This document shows, piece after piece, positions 36,385 through 46,079 of a stretch of DNA of 62,978 nucleotides. This DNA comes from Sideroxydans sp. GTDB lineage: Bacteria > Pseudomonadota > Gammaproteobacteria > Burkholderiales > Gallionellaceae. The notes beneath the pieces were generated by a model that made no database searches, was not told where the DNA came from, and worked only from the letters and a program-made list of their open reading frames with translations. The stretch lies in assembly GCA_028687425.1 (NCBI GenBank), contig JAQUAD010000010.1, positions 1 to 62,978 of the forward strand. The letters are read 5' to 3'. Position 1 is the stretch's first letter. Each line of letters opens with the position of its first letter. The position numbers and the translations under genes were made by a program.

Positions 36385-36699
36385 TTACAGACCCTTGATG
36401 AAAGAGATGATCTCTGCCATGTCGGCGTCGCTGACCTTCGGGTTTGCCGGCATAGGCATGGAACCCCATGCACCGCTGCCGCCCTTCTTGATCTTGGCTG
36501 CAATCTTGTCCCAAACAGCTTCGTCACCCTTGTACTTGGCAGCAACATCCTTCCAAGCGGGGCCAACCACCTTCTTGTCCACTTTGTGGCAAGCTGTACA
36601 GTTGTTCTTCTTTGCGACTGCCGGCATATCGGTTGCCATGGCAGAACCCGCAACCATCAGACCTGCTGCAACTGCCATGCTGATAACGATAGATTTCAT
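36385..36699 (-). CDS. Periplasmic class I cytochrome c (c551/c552 type)
   Basis: This 104-residue protein has a 22-residue signal peptide (ending AMA) and one haem site, CTACH (residues 34-38). The distal Met ligand is in GSMPMPAN (about 80-87). GPAWKDVAAKY after the haem motif is typical of the c8/c551 group. It shuttles electrons in the periplasm, probably to a terminal oxidase or from a donor complex. GGAGAG precedes the ATG at 36699. It has its own promoter and terminator. It shares KKVVGPAW and KY(K/R)GD with the lipoprotein cytochrome encoded just upstream. Confidence 0.93.
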   Translation of the reverse strand: MKSIVISMAVAAGLMVAGSAMATDMPAVAKKNNCTACHKVDKKVVGPAWKDVAAKYKGDEAVWDKIAAKIKKGGSGAWGSMPMPANPKVSDADMAEIISFIKGL

Positions 36700-36761
36700 G
36701 TTCTCTCCATTTATTTTGGTTTGACTACATTTTCTACGAGCGGAGCGATTACCCCGGCCGC

Positions 36762-36789
36762 ATTCTAAACAACCCCGCACGAAATGCAA
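36762..36789 (-). promoter_or_regulatory. Promoter of the small cytochrome c gene
   Basis: On the minus strand TTGCAT (36784-36789), a 16-base spacer and TAGAAT (36762-36767), followed by GCGG. The leader is about 55 bases. Confidence 0.6.
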
Positions 36790-36840
36790 ACCACAAAGCG
36801 GTGACCGAATAACGCCTCAATCCATGAATCGGTTGACGCT

Positions 36841-37455
36841 TTACTTGAGCTGCAGCACGAACCGCACGAGCCCGGTCAACTCGCCATCACTCAGCGCAGG
36901 CTGAGGTGGCATCGCGATACTGCCCCAGTTTCCCTTCCCCCCTTTGCGAACCTTGGATTCAAGCACTGCCTGAGCTCCGGCATCTCCGCGATACTTTTCC
37001 GCCACTGCCCTCCATGCCGGCCCAACCACCTTTTTATCCAGCGCATGGCAAGCGAAGCAATTCTTCTTTTTTGCCAAAGCCATCGCTTCCGCTTCGGATA
37101 ATTGTGCTTGCGGTGCAGTCGCTGCCACAGGTGTTGGCTCCACCGCGGCTGGTGCTTCTGTCTTCGCAGGCGTTGATGCCGGGACTGCCTCCATCACTGG
37201 CGGTGCGACAACTGCCTCGGCTTTGCTCGCTGTTTTTTCAGGCGCAGGCTGTGGCTGCACAGGTTTCGCACTCTGCGGAGCCGCCATGATCTTCGTCGGC
37301 TCTTTCTGCGGCGCCGGTGCCGCTACAACCTGCTTTGTTTCCGTCTGAGCTTCAGACTTTGGGGCCGGAGCGGGCGGTGCAACAGGATTCTCCTGCACGT
37401 CAGGCTGACATCCCGCGAAAGCAAGCAGCATGCTCAACATCCATATGTTTTTCAT
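36841..37455 (-). CDS. Lipid-anchored cytochrome c with long Pro/Ala linker
   Basis: This 204-residue protein has a lipobox AFAGC, so Cys16 is probably lipidated. Residues 20-115 are a low-complexity linker rich in Pro, Ala, Lys and Glu, like the spacer of TonB. The C-terminal 85 residues are a cytochrome c domain with haem motif CFACH and a Met ligand in IAMPPQ. It looks like a duplicated copy of the neighbouring 104-residue cytochrome placed on a tether. The linker could span much of the periplasm, fitting electron transfer near the outer membrane. GGAG precedes the ATG at 37455. Confidence 0.85.
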   Translation of the reverse strand: MKNIWMLSMLLAFAGCQPDVQENPVAPPAPAPKSEAQTETKQVVAAPAPQKEPTKIMAAPQSAKPVQPQPAPEKTASKAEAVVAPPVMEAVPASTPAKTEAPAAVEPTPVAATAPQAQLSEAEAMALAKKKNCFACHALDKKVVGPAWRAVAEKYRGDAGAQAVLESKVRKGGKGNWGSIAMPPQPALSDGELTGLVRFVLQLK

Positions 37456-37485
37456 ATCATTCTCCTGCGCCATTAATATAGGGAA

Positions 37486-38109
37486 TCAAAGTTCTTCGCC
37501 ACTTTCCAGCCAGTTCAGCAGATATGCCCATTGCGCAATTTCACGATGCGCCGATGAGGCCGGCAAGTCGAACAAGGTCTTGCCTTCAAAGCCGGCGTTT
37601 ACATAGGCTTGCGTTTCACGCAGATAAGCGAGTATAGGCAGATCAAGCCCTTTCAGGAATTGCTCCAGCGTCAACGCCGCCCGTGTACGTGAATCCATGC
37701 GCATACCGACCACGCCGACGAATATCTTGCCTTTGCGTATCGCTTTTTCGTGATGCAAAGATTCCAGGAAGTCTCGGCTGGCTTGTATGTCAAAAGCAGA
37801 AGGTGCGATGGGAACGACCACGCGGTGCACCAGCTTCAGGGCATGCTCCAGATTTTTGCCGTGCAATCCCGCAGGGGAGTCGATCACCAGCCAGTCCAGC
37901 GGTGCATCGTGACCGCTTCCTGCCTGCATCAACTCGATACCCGGCAAGTCCATCTGGCGTGTCGCCAGCCACTGGGTGGCTGACTTCTGGCGATCCAGAT
38001 CCAGGATGGCGACGCGCTTTCCTTGCGATGCCAGATAGCCCGCGATATTGGTAGAAAGCGTGGTCTTGCCGCTGCCGCCTTTCGGATTTGCAACCAGAAT
38101 CGCTTTCAC
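37486..38109 (-). CDS. Orphan ParA/MinD-type ATPase
   Basis: This 207-residue protein has the deviant Walker A of the ParA family (NPKGGSGKTTLSTNIAG, residues 8-24), a DLDRQKSATQW motif and VIDSPAG as the switch. No parB or parS is seen nearby, so it is an orphan. Orphan ParA proteins may place protein complexes rather than DNA. It starts with GTG at 38109, preceded by a G-rich ribosome site, 21 bases after the ilvD stop. The cytochrome lipoprotein gene follows 30 bases after its stop. Confidence 0.85.
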   Translation of the reverse strand: MKAILVANPKGGSGKTTLSTNIAGYLASQGKRVAILDLDRQKSATQWLATRQMDLPGIELMQAGSGHDAPLDWLVIDSPAGLHGKNLEHALKLVHRVVVPIAPSAFDIQASRDFLESLHHEKAIRKGKIFVGVVGMRMDSRTRAALTLEQFLKGLDLPILAYLRETQAYVNAGFEGKTLFDLPASSAHREIAQWAYLLNWLESGEEL

Positions 38110-38130
38110 GACACCCCCCTGAATTGTTCG

Positions 38131-39981
38131 TTACTTCTCCACTTGCGAAACGTCGCGCACGGCGCCTTTATCCGCACTCGTCACCATCGCGGCATAGGCT
38201 CGCAAAGCCGCCGTGATCCGGCGCGGACGATCAGCCACCGGCTTCCACGCTTTACTGCCTTTCGCTTCCATCGCCGTGCGGCGCTGTGCGAGTTCTGCAT
38301 CCGGGATCATCAGGTTGATGGTACGGTTCGGGATGTCGATCTCGATACGATCGCCTTCTTCCACCAGACCGATCGCGCCGCCGCTGGCGGCCTCAGGCGA
38401 GGCGTGGCCGATGCTCAAACCCGAAGTGCCTCCGGAGAAGCGTCCGTCCGTGAGCAATGCACAGGCTTTGCCCAGACCTTTTGATTTCAGATACGAGGTC
38501 GGATACAACATCTCTTGCATGCCGGGACCGCCCTTGGGGCCTTCGTAGCGGATGATGACCACATCGCCTGCCACGACCTGATCTTCCAGAATACCGTGCA
38601 CTGCCGCATCCTGACTTTCGAACACGCGTGCACGTCCGCTGAATTTCAGGATGCTTTCGTCCACTCCCGCGGTCTTGACGATGCAGCCGTCCACCGCGAT
38701 GTTGCCGTGCAGCACGGCGAGTCCGCCGTCCTGCGAATAGGCATGCGCCTTGTCACGGATACAACCCTTGGCACGGTCGGCATCCAGTTCCGGATAGAGC
38801 ATGGATTGCGAGAAGGCGATCGTGGTGATGATGCCACCGGGTGCCGCGCGGAAAAATTTCCGGACTTCTTCGTTCTGCGTTTGCGCGATGTCCCATTCCT
38901 TGAGTCCGTCACGCAGGGTCTTGCTGTGCACCGAACCGACTTCACCGTGCAGTAAGCCGGCCCGATCCAGTTCACCGAGGATCGCCGCGATGCCGCCCGC
39001 GCGATGCACGTCCTCCATGTGATATTTGGACGAAGGCGCGACCTTGCACAGCGTCGGCACATGGCGCGAGAGGCGATCCATATCCTTCATGGTGAAATCC
39101 ACGCCTGCTTCGCGCGCAACGGCCAGCAAGTGAAGTACTGTGTTGGTCGAACCACCCATAGCGATATCGAGCGTCATCGCGTTCTCGAACGCATCGAAGG
39201 TCGCGATGCTGCGCGGCAGCACTGACGCATCGTCCTGTTCGTAATATCGCTTGCACAGCTCGACGATCAGGCGGCCGGCACGCAGGAACAACTGCTTGCG
39301 CTCGGCATGCGTCGCCACCAGCGAGCCGTTGCCCGGCAACGACAAACCCAGCGCTTCCGTCAGGCAGTTCATCGAGTTGGCGGTGAACATGCCGGAACAG
39401 GAACCGCAGGTCGGGCAAGCGGAACGTTCGATCGCATCGACCTCTTCGTCGCTCACATGGCTGTCCGCTGCTGCCACCATCGCATCGACCAGATCGAGGC
39501 CCTTCACCTTGCCTTGCCAGTTCACCTTGCCAGCTTCCATCGGCCCGCCGGAGACGAACACCACCGGGATGTTCAGGCGCATCGCGGCCATCAGCATGCC
39601 GGGGGTGATCTTGTCGCAGTTGGAGATACACACCAGTGCATCGGCGCAATGCGCATTGCACATGTACTCCACTGAATCAGCGATCAGATCACGCGAAGGC
39701 AGCGAGTACAGCATGCCGTCATGCCCCATGGCGATGCCGTCATCCACCGCAATGGTGTTGAATTCCTTGGCGATACCGCCCGCCTTCTCGATCTCGCGCG
39801 CCACCAGCTGCCCCATGTCCTTGAGGTGTACGTGACCAGGCACGAACTGGGTGAAGGAGTTGGCGATGGCGATGATGGGCTTGCCGAAGTCGCCTTCGGT
39901 CATGCCTGTGGCGCGCCACAGGGAACGGGCGCCGGCCATGTTGCGGCCGTGGGTGGAAGTACGGGAGCGGTATTGCGGCAT
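38131..39981 (-). CDS. ilvD: Dihydroxy-acid dehydratase IlvD
   Basis: This 616-residue enzyme has the length of E. coli IlvD and catalyses the third step of valine and isoleucine synthesis with an iron-sulfur cluster. Cluster ligands are in [12 protein letters not shown] (about residues 119-130) and [19 protein letters not shown] (about 192-210). The start [14 protein letters not shown] at 39981 is typical; an upstream codon at 39999 is not needed. GAGAG precedes it. It is divergent from lgt across 54 bases. Confidence 0.97.
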   Translation of the reverse strand: MPQYRSRTSTHGRNMAGARSLWRATGMTEGDFGKPIIAIANSFTQFVPGHVHLKDMGQLVAREIEKAGGIAKEFNTIAVDDGIAMGHDGMLYSLPSRDLIADSVEYMCNAHCADALVCISNCDKITPGMLMAAMRLNIPVVFVSGGPMEAGKVNWQGKVKGLDLVDAMVAAADSHVSDEEVDAIERSACPTCGSCSGMFTANSMNCLTEALGLSLPGNGSLVATHAERKQLFLRAGRLIVELCKRYYEQDDASVLPRSIATFDAFENAMTLDIAMGGSTNTVLHLLAVAREAGVDFTMKDMDRLSRHVPTLCKVAPSSKYHMEDVHRAGGIAAILGELDRAGLLHGEVGSVHSKTLRDGLKEWDIAQTQNEEVRKFFRAAPGGIITTIAFSQSMLYPELDADRAKGCIRDKAHAYSQDGGLAVLHGNIAVDGCIVKTAGVDESILKFSGRARVFESQDAAVHGILEDQVVAGDVVIIRYEGPKGGPGMQEMLYPTSYLKSKGLGKACALLTDGRFSGGTSGLSIGHASPEAASGGAIGLVEEGDRIEIDIPNRTINLMIPDAELAQRRTAMEAKGSKAWKPVADRPRRITAALRAYAAMVTSADKGAVRDVSQVEK

Positions 39982-40001
39982 GTTCAGTCTCTCAGGCAAC
40001 G

Positions 40002-40007
40002 TATAAT
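40002..40007 (+). promoter_or_regulatory. Candidate -10 box of lgt
   Basis: A perfect TATAAT lies 28 bases before the lgt ATG. No clear -35 is present at normal spacing. The same bases can be read on the other strand as a weaker box for ilvD. Confidence 0.4.
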
Positions 40008-40035
40008 CAGAGCATTGATTCTAACTCATAGACTT

Positions 40036-40824
40036 ATGCTCGTTCACCCCCAATTCGACCCCGTCGCCATTCATCTCGGCCCTTTTGCCATTCACTGGTA
40101 CGGCCTGATGTATCTGCTCGGCTTTGCAACCTTCATCTGGCTGGGGCGCAAGCGCTTGCAGGCAGTGAACCGCCCCGGCTGGGATGCGAAGTTCCTTGAT
40201 GACCTGCTGTTCTTCGGTGTGCTGGGTGTGGTGCTGGGCGGACGGCTGGGCGAGGTGTTGTTCTACAACCCCGGCTATTACTTCTCCCATCCGCTGAAGA
40301 TACTGGCCGTATGGGAAGGCGGTATGTCATTCCATGGTGGTTTTCTGGGGGTACTGGCCGCCATGGCGCTCTTTGCGCGCAGCCGGAAGCTGCAATGGCT
40401 TTCACTGATGGATTTCATCGCCCCGCTGGTGCCTCCGGGTCTGGCATTCGGACGGCTCGGCAACTTCATCAACGGCGAACTGTGGGGCCGTCCGACCGAT
40501 GTACCGTGGGGCATGGTGTTCCCGCAAGTAGACAATCTGGTTCGCCACCCTTCGCAGCTATATGAATTTGCACTGGAAGGCATCGCTTTGTTCGCGCTGC
40601 TCTGGTGGTTCTCCGGCAAACCGCGCCCGGTCGGGGCCGTATCAGGCCTGTTTCTGATCGGCTACGGCAGCTTCCGCTTCCTGGGAGAGTTCGCTCGCAA
40701 TCCCGATGACGGCATTTTCGGCCTGATGACCTTCGGCGTGAGCATGGGGCAATGGTTAAGCCTGCCCATGGTGCTCGCAGGAATGTGGTTGATGAAACGG
40801 GCCGGTACCAGAAACGCAGCATGA
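40036..40824 (+). CDS. lgt: Prolipoprotein diacylglyceryl transferase Lgt
   Basis: This 262-residue inner-membrane enzyme adds diacylglycerol to the lipobox cysteine of prolipoproteins. The signature [20 protein letters not shown] (about residues 140-159) and [13 protein letters not shown] (about 95-107) are intact, and seven helices are evident. Likely substrates here are the M48 protease, the tethered cytochrome and the 8.3-kb lipoprotein. The reading frame is open 315 bases upstream, but that part is antisense to ilvD. It overlaps pldA by four bases. Confidence 0.96.
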   Translation: MLVHPQFDPVAIHLGPFAIHWYGLMYLLGFATFIWLGRKRLQAVNRPGWDAKFLDDLLFFGVLGVVLGGRLGEVLFYNPGYYFSHPLKILAVWEGGMSFHGGFLGVLAAMALFARSRKLQWLSLMDFIAPLVPPGLAFGRLGNFINGELWGRPTDVPWGMVFPQVDNLVRHPSQLYEFALEGIALFALLWWFSGKPRPVGAVSGLFLIGYGSFRFLGEFARNPDDGIFGLMTFGVSMGQWLSLPMVLAGMWLMKRAGTRNAA

Positions 40825-41789
40825 AACGCACACTGCTTGCCATCAGCCTCTGCATTGCCGCAACGGCTCAGGCCGCCGCGCCCAATTGGAAGGCATGCGC
40901 ATCCCTGCCGGCCGATCAGGAGCGACTCGCTTGCTATGACAAGCTCACTGGCCAACGCTATGAGCAGCGCTCCCCGCTTACCAGGGCATGGGATCTGGAT
41001 GGTCGCGGCAATCCTGATCTGGCGGGCGTGCGCCGTCTGGAGCCTTATCGTGCCAACCGCGTAATGGTGCAACATACATCCAGCATCAATGCGCAGCCGA
41101 TGTCCCCGACACATACGGCGACAACTCCCTATCCCTACCAGCCGAATGAATTGAAGTTCCAGTTCAGCGCAAAGTCCGAGATCGGCAATTTTCGCGAGCT
41201 GGAGTTGCTCTGGTTCAGGGACTTTCGTTTATGGGCTGGCTTCACGCAACAATCCTATTGGCAATTGTTCAACGGCGCCCAGTCTTCCCCTTTCCGGGAA
41301 ACCAACTATGAGCCCGAACTCATCGGCACTTTGGGCACCGGCAATAAAGACGGCTGGAAATTGCTGAATATCGGCCTTTCGCATCAATCTAACGGGCGCA
41401 GCAACCCGCTGTCACGCAGCTGGAACAGACTTTATGCACAAGGCGGATGGGAATACGGCGATTACTACCTGCTTGCCAGAGGCTGGTGGCGCTTCCCAGA
41501 ATCTGCCGCCATCGATGACAATCCGGATATCCAGCAATATCTGGGCAGGGCTGAGTTCGAAGCACACTGGTCACCGGATTCCGATGATGAGGTGACACTG
41601 CTGGCACGCAGCAATCTATCCCTGGGCCAGCCACGCGGCTATCTGCAACTGGATTGGTCGACCCCGGTACGTATCTGGCATCTGTCACATCTGAGCCTGC
41701 AGCTCGCAACCGGCTACGGGCACAATCTCATCGACTACAACTACAACCAGACGATCTTTTCTTTCGGACTGACATTCAAGGACTGGTGA
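40821..41789 (+). CDS. pldA: Outer-membrane phospholipase A
   Basis: This 322-residue outer-membrane beta-barrel enzyme hydrolyses phospholipids misplaced in the outer leaflet. A signal peptide ([20 protein letters not shown]) is followed by a 90-residue N-terminal region, then the barrel. The catalytic residues fall in SHQSNGRS (His and Ser) and SRSWNRLY (Asn), as in E. coli OMPLA. The C-terminus [10 protein letters not shown] is a typical barrel-end strand. The ATG at 40821 overlaps the lgt stop (ATGA), so the two lipid-related genes are coupled. Confidence 0.92.
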   Translation: MKRTLLAISLCIAATAQAAAPNWKACASLPADQERLACYDKLTGQRYEQRSPLTRAWDLDGRGNPDLAGVRRLEPYRANRVMVQHTSSINAQPMSPTHTATTPYPYQPNELKFQFSAKSEIGNFRELELLWFRDFRLWAGFTQQSYWQLFNGAQSSPFRETNYEPELIGTLGTGNKDGWKLLNIGLSHQSNGRSNPLSRSWNRLYAQGGWEYGDYYLLARGWWRFPESAAIDDNPDIQQYLGRAEFEAHWSPDSDDEVTLLARSNLSLGQPRGYLQLDWSTPVRIWHLSHLSLQLATGYGHNLIDYNYNQTIFSFGLTFKDW

Positions 41790-41791
41790 AG

Positions 41792-41821
41792 TTGACACTG
41801 CCTGACAACCTCCCCGATACT
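41792..41821 (+). promoter_or_regulatory. Promoter of the CNNM/CBS gene
   Basis: TTGACA (41792-41797), an 18-base spacer and GATACT (41816-41821), lying just past the pldA stop. Confidence 0.55.
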
Positions 41822-41852
41822 CGCTCCCCATTCTTCTCCAAGGTGTTCCGTT

Positions 41853-43142
41853 TTGGATGACATATCACTGGGCGCGTTGTTCGGCATCCTGTTCATCCTG
41901 CTGATCTGTAGCGCTTTCTTTTCCGGCTCTGAAACCAGCATGATGGCGATCAATCGCTATCGTCTGAACACCCTGATGCGCAAGGGCAACCGCAGCGCTA
42001 AGCTGGTCAACCACCTGCTGGCGAAGGTCGATAAGCTTCTGGGGTCCATCCTGCTGGGCAACACGCTGGTCAATGTAGCCGCAGCCGCCGTGACAAACAT
42101 CATCGTGCTGCGCCTGTATGGACAGGATGATCTGGCCATCCTGCTCGGCACCCTCGCACTCACCTTCGCCTTGCTGGTGTTCAGCGAGATCACCCCCAAA
42201 GTGCTGGCGGCCAGCTATCCCGAAAAGATGGCCCTGCCGGCGAGCTACGTCCTGTCACCACTGATTACCTTGTTCCATCCGGTCGCCTGGGTCGCCGGCA
42301 TGCTGGTCAAAGGCCTGCTACGACTATTCGGCATCAAGTTGCAGACAGACCAGAGCCGCTCTCGCGCCACACTGGAAGAGTTACGCTCCATGGTTCTTGA
42401 AGCGGACTACTATCTGCCACACAAACACCAGAAGATGCTACTCAATCTGGTCGATCTGGAACGTGTCACCGTGAACGATGTCATGGTCCCGCGCAACCAG
42501 ATCGAATCGCTGAATTTCTCGGCTGATGCTGAAGAGCTTAAGCACCAGATCATCACAAGTCACCACACCTTGCTGCCCGTGTACGAGAACTCACCGAGCA
42601 ATATCATCGGCATCCTGCACATCAAACGCGTGCTCTCATTGCTGCAGGAAGAAGCCCTGGATATGGATCAACTGCATGAAATCCTGCACACCCCATATTT
42701 CATCCCTTCCGAGACACCACTGCTGAAGCAATTGCAGCAATTTCAGGAGCGTCAGACTCGCCTCGGCCTGGTTGTTGATGAATACGGCGAGTTGCTGGGT
42801 CTGGTCACGCTGGAGAACATCCTGGAAGAGATTGTCGGAGATTTCACCACGCAATCTCCGGCACATGGCGGCAAATATCTGCAGCAAGCAGATGGCAGTT
42901 ACCTGCTGGATGGCGGCAGTAGCCTGCGGGACCTGAACCGCAAACTGGGTATGCATTTTCCCCTTGACGGTGCAAAAACACTCAATGGTTTGATCCTTGA
43001 ACATCTGGAGGACATCCCGGAAGCGGGTACCAGCATGAAAATCGGGGCCTATCCGATCGAGATCATTCAGACCCAGGACCGAGCCATCAAAGTTGCTCGA
43101 ATATTTCCTGCGCAATCAAACAAGCGCAAGACCAAGGCTTGA
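41853..43142 (+). CDS. CNNM/CorC-family membrane protein with CBS domains
   Basis: This 429-residue protein has an N-terminal DUF21 (CNNM) membrane domain. It contains FFSGSETSMMAINRYRL (about residues 22-38), LLGNTLVNVAAAAVTN and FSEITPKVLA. Two CBS motifs (about 200-320) and a C-terminal CorC_HlyC domain follow. It resembles E. coli YfjD/CorB, linked to magnesium or cobalt homeostasis. It starts with TTG at 41853, preceded by AAGGTG. No ATG is available nearby, so this rare start appears genuine. Confidence 0.9.
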   Translation: MDDISLGALFGILFILLICSAFFSGSETSMMAINRYRLNTLMRKGNRSAKLVNHLLAKVDKLLGSILLGNTLVNVAAAAVTNIIVLRLYGQDDLAILLGTLALTFALLVFSEITPKVLAASYPEKMALPASYVLSPLITLFHPVAWVAGMLVKGLLRLFGIKLQTDQSRSRATLEELRSMVLEADYYLPHKHQKMLLNLVDLERVTVNDVMVPRNQIESLNFSADAEELKHQIITSHHTLLPVYENSPSNIIGILHIKRVLSLLQEEALDMDQLHEILHTPYFIPSETPLLKQLQQFQERQTRLGLVVDEYGELLGLVTLENILEEIVGDFTTQSPAHGGKYLQQADGSYLLDGGSSLRDLNRKLGMHFPLDGAKTLNGLILEHLEDIPEAGTSMKIGAYPIEIIQTQDRAIKVARIFPAQSNKRKTKA

Positions 43143-43161
43143 TTGCTTTACAAAGCGTGCA

Positions 43162-43193
43162 TTGCCATGCATGATGCAAAAGGCCTTTATAAT
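43162..43193 (+). promoter_or_regulatory. Candidate promoter of pilC
   Basis: A perfect TATAAT (43188-43193) lies 75 bases before pilC. The best -35, TTGCCA (43162-43167), is 20 bases away, longer than ideal. The intervening GCATGCAT-like palindromes could bind a regulator. Confidence 0.4.
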
Positions 43194-43267
43194 CCGACAC
43201 GTTTAGAGCGACGCTCATAATTAACCCAAACTTTGTCGGCACAGCACGCCAGTTGAGGGAATAAAAG

Positions 43268-44485
43268 ATGGCTAAAGAAAAAATCGCAAAAGTCAAAGAA
43301 CAGCTCTATCACTGGGAAGGCAAAGACAAATCCGGCAAACCGGTTAAAGGAGAGATGCGAGCGCCCGGCGAGGCCACCGTTTCAGCCCACTTGCGCCGCC
43401 AAGGCATTCAAGTCTCCAAAGTCAAGAAAAGTTCACAAGGCGGCGGCTCCGTTAGCGACAAGGACATCACCTTGTTCACCCGCCAGCTCGCCACCATGCT
43501 TAAGTCCGGTGTGCCGCTGCTACAGGCATTTGATATCGTAGGGAAAGGGCACGACAATCCTGCAGTCGCGCACCTGCTGATGGCGATCAAAACCGACATT
43601 GAGACAGGCAGTAGTCTCCAGCAAGCCTTCCGCAAATACCCGCTATATTTCGACGATCTGTTCTGCAACCTCATTGGCGCAGGTGAAGCTGCCGGTATTC
43701 TGGACACATTGCTGGATAGATTGGCGACATATAAGGAAAAGATCCAGGCCATCAAAGGCAAGATCAAATCGGCCTTGTTTTATCCTGTCGCCATCATCGT
43801 TGTTGCTTTCATCATCACTGCCGTGATCATGATTTTTGTGGTGCCCGCATTCAAGGAGTTGTTCAGCAGCTTCGGGGCGAATTTACCCACGCCGACCCTT
43901 GTCATCATGGCCATCTCCGATTTTTTTGTTCAATGGTGGTGGGCCATCTTCATTATCACAGGCGGTAGCGTCTATGGTTTCTTCTATGTATGGAAACGCA
44001 ACAAGAAGATGCAGCGAGTGATGGATCAGTTGATGCTCAAGATGCCCATATTCGGGCCGCTGGTCCGCAAGGCCACCATCGCACGCTGGACTCGCACACT
44101 ATCCACAATGTTCTCAGCTGGCGTGCCGCTGGTAGAAGCATTTGACTCGGTGGCAGGTGCAGCAGGCAATGCAGTCTATTACGATGCGACCAAACAGATC
44201 CAGCGCGAGGTCACCGCCGGCAGCAGTCTTAATTCAGCCATGGTCAATACCAATGCCTTCCCCGCCATGGTGTTGCAGATGGTAGCCATCGGCGAAGAAT
44301 CCGGCTCGATCGACTCCATGTTATCCAAGGTCGCCGACTTCTTCGAAGCCGAAGTCGACGAAGCGGTAGAAGCGCTCGCCAGTTTGATGGAGCCTCTCAT
44401 CATGGTGGTACTGGGCACACTCATCGGCGGCATGGTGATCGCCATGTACCTGCCGATCTTCAAGATGGGTCAGGTCGTTGGCTAA
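43268..44485 (+). CDS. pilC: Type IV pilus inner-membrane platform protein PilC
   Basis: This 405-residue protein anchors the pilus assembly and retraction ATPases to the inner membrane. It has an N-terminal cytoplasmic part (YHWEGKDKSGKPVKGEM) and two T2SSF domains (about residues 70-195 and 275-400). The repeated motifs are FTRQLATMLKSGVPLLQAF and WTRTLSTMFSAGVPLVEAF. GAGGGA precedes the ATG. The usual partner pilB is absent upstream, where a CNNM gene lies instead; pilD follows 65 bases on. Confidence 0.95.
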   Translation: MAKEKIAKVKEQLYHWEGKDKSGKPVKGEMRAPGEATVSAHLRRQGIQVSKVKKSSQGGGSVSDKDITLFTRQLATMLKSGVPLLQAFDIVGKGHDNPAVAHLLMAIKTDIETGSSLQQAFRKYPLYFDDLFCNLIGAGEAAGILDTLLDRLATYKEKIQAIKGKIKSALFYPVAIIVVAFIITAVIMIFVVPAFKELFSSFGANLPTPTLVIMAISDFFVQWWWAIFIITGGSVYGFFYVWKRNKKMQRVMDQLMLKMPIFGPLVRKATIARWTRTLSTMFSAGVPLVEAFDSVAGAAGNAVYYDATKQIQREVTAGSSLNSAMVNTNAFPAMVLQMVAIGEESGSIDSMLSKVADFFEAEVDEAVEALASLMEPLIMVVLGTLIGGMVIAMYLPIFKMGQVVG

Positions 44486-44550
44486 AATCCCAAGCTGATA
44501 GCAAGTGCGGCAATTACGCCGCATTTGCTCCAGCATTTAAAGGTAATTCA

Positions 44551-45414
44551 ATGTTGTTATTTCTGCAGACCTCTCCAATTACTTTTACCGTCCTTGCAGG
44601 AATACTTGGCCTATTAGTCGGCAGCTTTCTGAACGTAGTCATCCATCGCCTGCCAAAGATGATGGAACGCGAGTGGCAAGCGCAATGTGCCGATCTTAAC
44701 GGCAAGCCCCTGCCGGAAAGCGCCGCCTATAACCTGATCATTCCCAGATCTGCATGCCCCCATTGCGGACATGCCATCGGCGCATTGGAAAATGTCCCCG
44801 TCATCAGCTACCTGATGCTGCGAGGAAAATGCAAAGGCTGCGGTGCCCCCATCTCCATGCGTTATCCCATCGTCGAGGCGTTGACTGGCCTCCTCTCCGC
44901 ATACGCTGCATGGCACTTCGGCTACGGCATCGCCGCAGTGTCCGCCTTGATCTTCATCTGGGCGCTCATTGCACTCACTTTCATTGACTTCGACACGCAA
45001 CTGCTTCCGGACGCCATCACCCTGCCTTTGCTCTGGCTCGGTCTTCTGCTCAATATCGATGCCACTTTCACTTCACTCCCCCATGCAGTCGTTGGTGCCA
45101 CAGCCGGCTATCTGGTGTTATGGAGCGTGTACTGGCTATTCAAAATAGTGACCGGCAAGGATGGCATGGGCTTTGGCGACTTCAAGCTGCTGGCCGCAAT
45201 TGGTGCGTGGCTGGGCTGGACATTACTTCCCCTGACCATCTTGCTCTCCTCTTTGGTCGGCGCAGTGGTCGGCATTGTGCTCATTGTCATCTCCAAACAT
45301 GGTCGCAACATCCCCATCCCGTTTGGACCTTACCTTGCCGGCGGAGGGTTGATCGCGCTGTTCTGGGGACAATCGCTTACCCAGAGCTATCTGCAATTAC
45401 TGTCTGTGCCGTGA
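44551..45414 (+). CDS. pilD: Prepilin peptidase / N-methyltransferase PilD
   Basis: This 287-residue inner-membrane aspartyl protease cleaves and methylates type IV prepilins and type II secretion pseudopilins. The cytoplasmic cysteine pairs CPHC and CKGC (about residues 70 and 93) belong to the methylase part. The catalytic aspartates lie in FIDFDTQLLPD and GFGDFKLLAAIGAWLG. Eight helices are present. AAAGG lies eight bases before the ATG. The stop overlaps the coaE start. Confidence 0.96.
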   Translation: MLLFLQTSPITFTVLAGILGLLVGSFLNVVIHRLPKMMEREWQAQCADLNGKPLPESAAYNLIIPRSACPHCGHAIGALENVPVISYLMLRGKCKGCGAPISMRYPIVEALTGLLSAYAAWHFGYGIAAVSALIFIWALIALTFIDFDTQLLPDAITLPLLWLGLLLNIDATFTSLPHAVVGATAGYLVLWSVYWLFKIVTGKDGMGFGDFKLLAAIGAWLGWTLLPLTILLSSLVGAVVGIVLIVISKHGRNIPIPFGPYLAGGGLIALFWGQSLTQSYLQLLSVP

Positions 45415-46007
45415 AGCCCTGCTACGGCCTGACTGGCGGCATCGGCAGCGGGAAAAGCACTGTTGCCAGGTTATTTGAAACGCTTGGCGCGCGCATCGTC
45501 GACACGGACGAAATCTCCCATCGCCTGACTGCCGCAAACGGATTAGCCATCCCTGCCATACGAGAAACATTCGGCGACAGGTATATTGCCGATGACGGCG
45601 CTCTGGATCGCCCCAGAATGAGGGCGCAGGTATTTTCCAATCCGGTAGCAAAACAGCAGCTGCAGGCCATTCTGCATCCCCTGATACTTGAGCAAGCGAA
45701 ATCTGCCGCCGTTGCACCAAGCGATGCCCCATATACATTGGTAGTCGTACCACTGCTGTTCGAAAGCGGGCGCTACCGCGACTGGTTAAGCGGCGTGATC
45801 GTAGTCGACTGCCCTGAGGCGCAGCAGATCGCCCGCACTGTGCAGAGAAGCGGGCTGGATGAAGCGACCGTGCGCGCCATCATGGCGCAGCAGATGGACA
45901 GAGCCGACAGGCTCCAAATGGCTGATGAGATCATCACAAACACCGGCAGTCTCGAGCAGCTGCAAAGGCAGGTATCCGAATTGCATGAACGGCTGTCAGC
46001 CCGCTGA
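45411..46007 (+). CDS. coaE: Dephospho-CoA kinase CoaE
   Basis: This 198-residue enzyme performs the last step of coenzyme A synthesis. It has the P-loop GLTGGIGSGKST (about residues 6-17), DTDEISHRL and the DEIITNTGS segment near the end. It starts with GTG at 45411, overlapping the pilD stop (GTGA). The reading frame is open 291 bases upstream within pilD, but that is not conserved. The pilD-coaE-zapD-yacG order is common in beta- and gammaproteobacteria. Confidence 0.95.
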   Translation: MKPCYGLTGGIGSGKSTVARLFETLGARIVDTDEISHRLTAANGLAIPAIRETFGDRYIADDGALDRPRMRAQVFSNPVAKQQLQAILHPLILEQAKSAAVAPSDAPYTLVVVPLLFESGRYRDWLSGVIVVDCPEAQQIARTVQRSGLDEATVRAIMAQQMDRADRLQMADEIITNTGSLEQLQRQVSELHERLSAR

Positions 46008-46014
46008 AAAGCAT

Positions 46015-46041
46015 TTGACGACACCTTGCTCGGCCTATAAT
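46015..46041 (+). promoter_or_regulatory. Promoter of zapD
   Basis: TTGACG (46015-46020) and a perfect TATAAT (46036-46041) are 15 bases apart, slightly short. They lie in the 72-base gap after coaE. Confidence 0.55.
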
Positions 46042-46079
46042 CTTTCGCCCGAAGAATATCGCCTCAAATATCCTATAAA

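Noticed and set aside
39721-40035. A 105-codon N-terminal extension of lgt
   Set aside because: It is antisense to ilvD, and Lgt of normal length starts at 40036.
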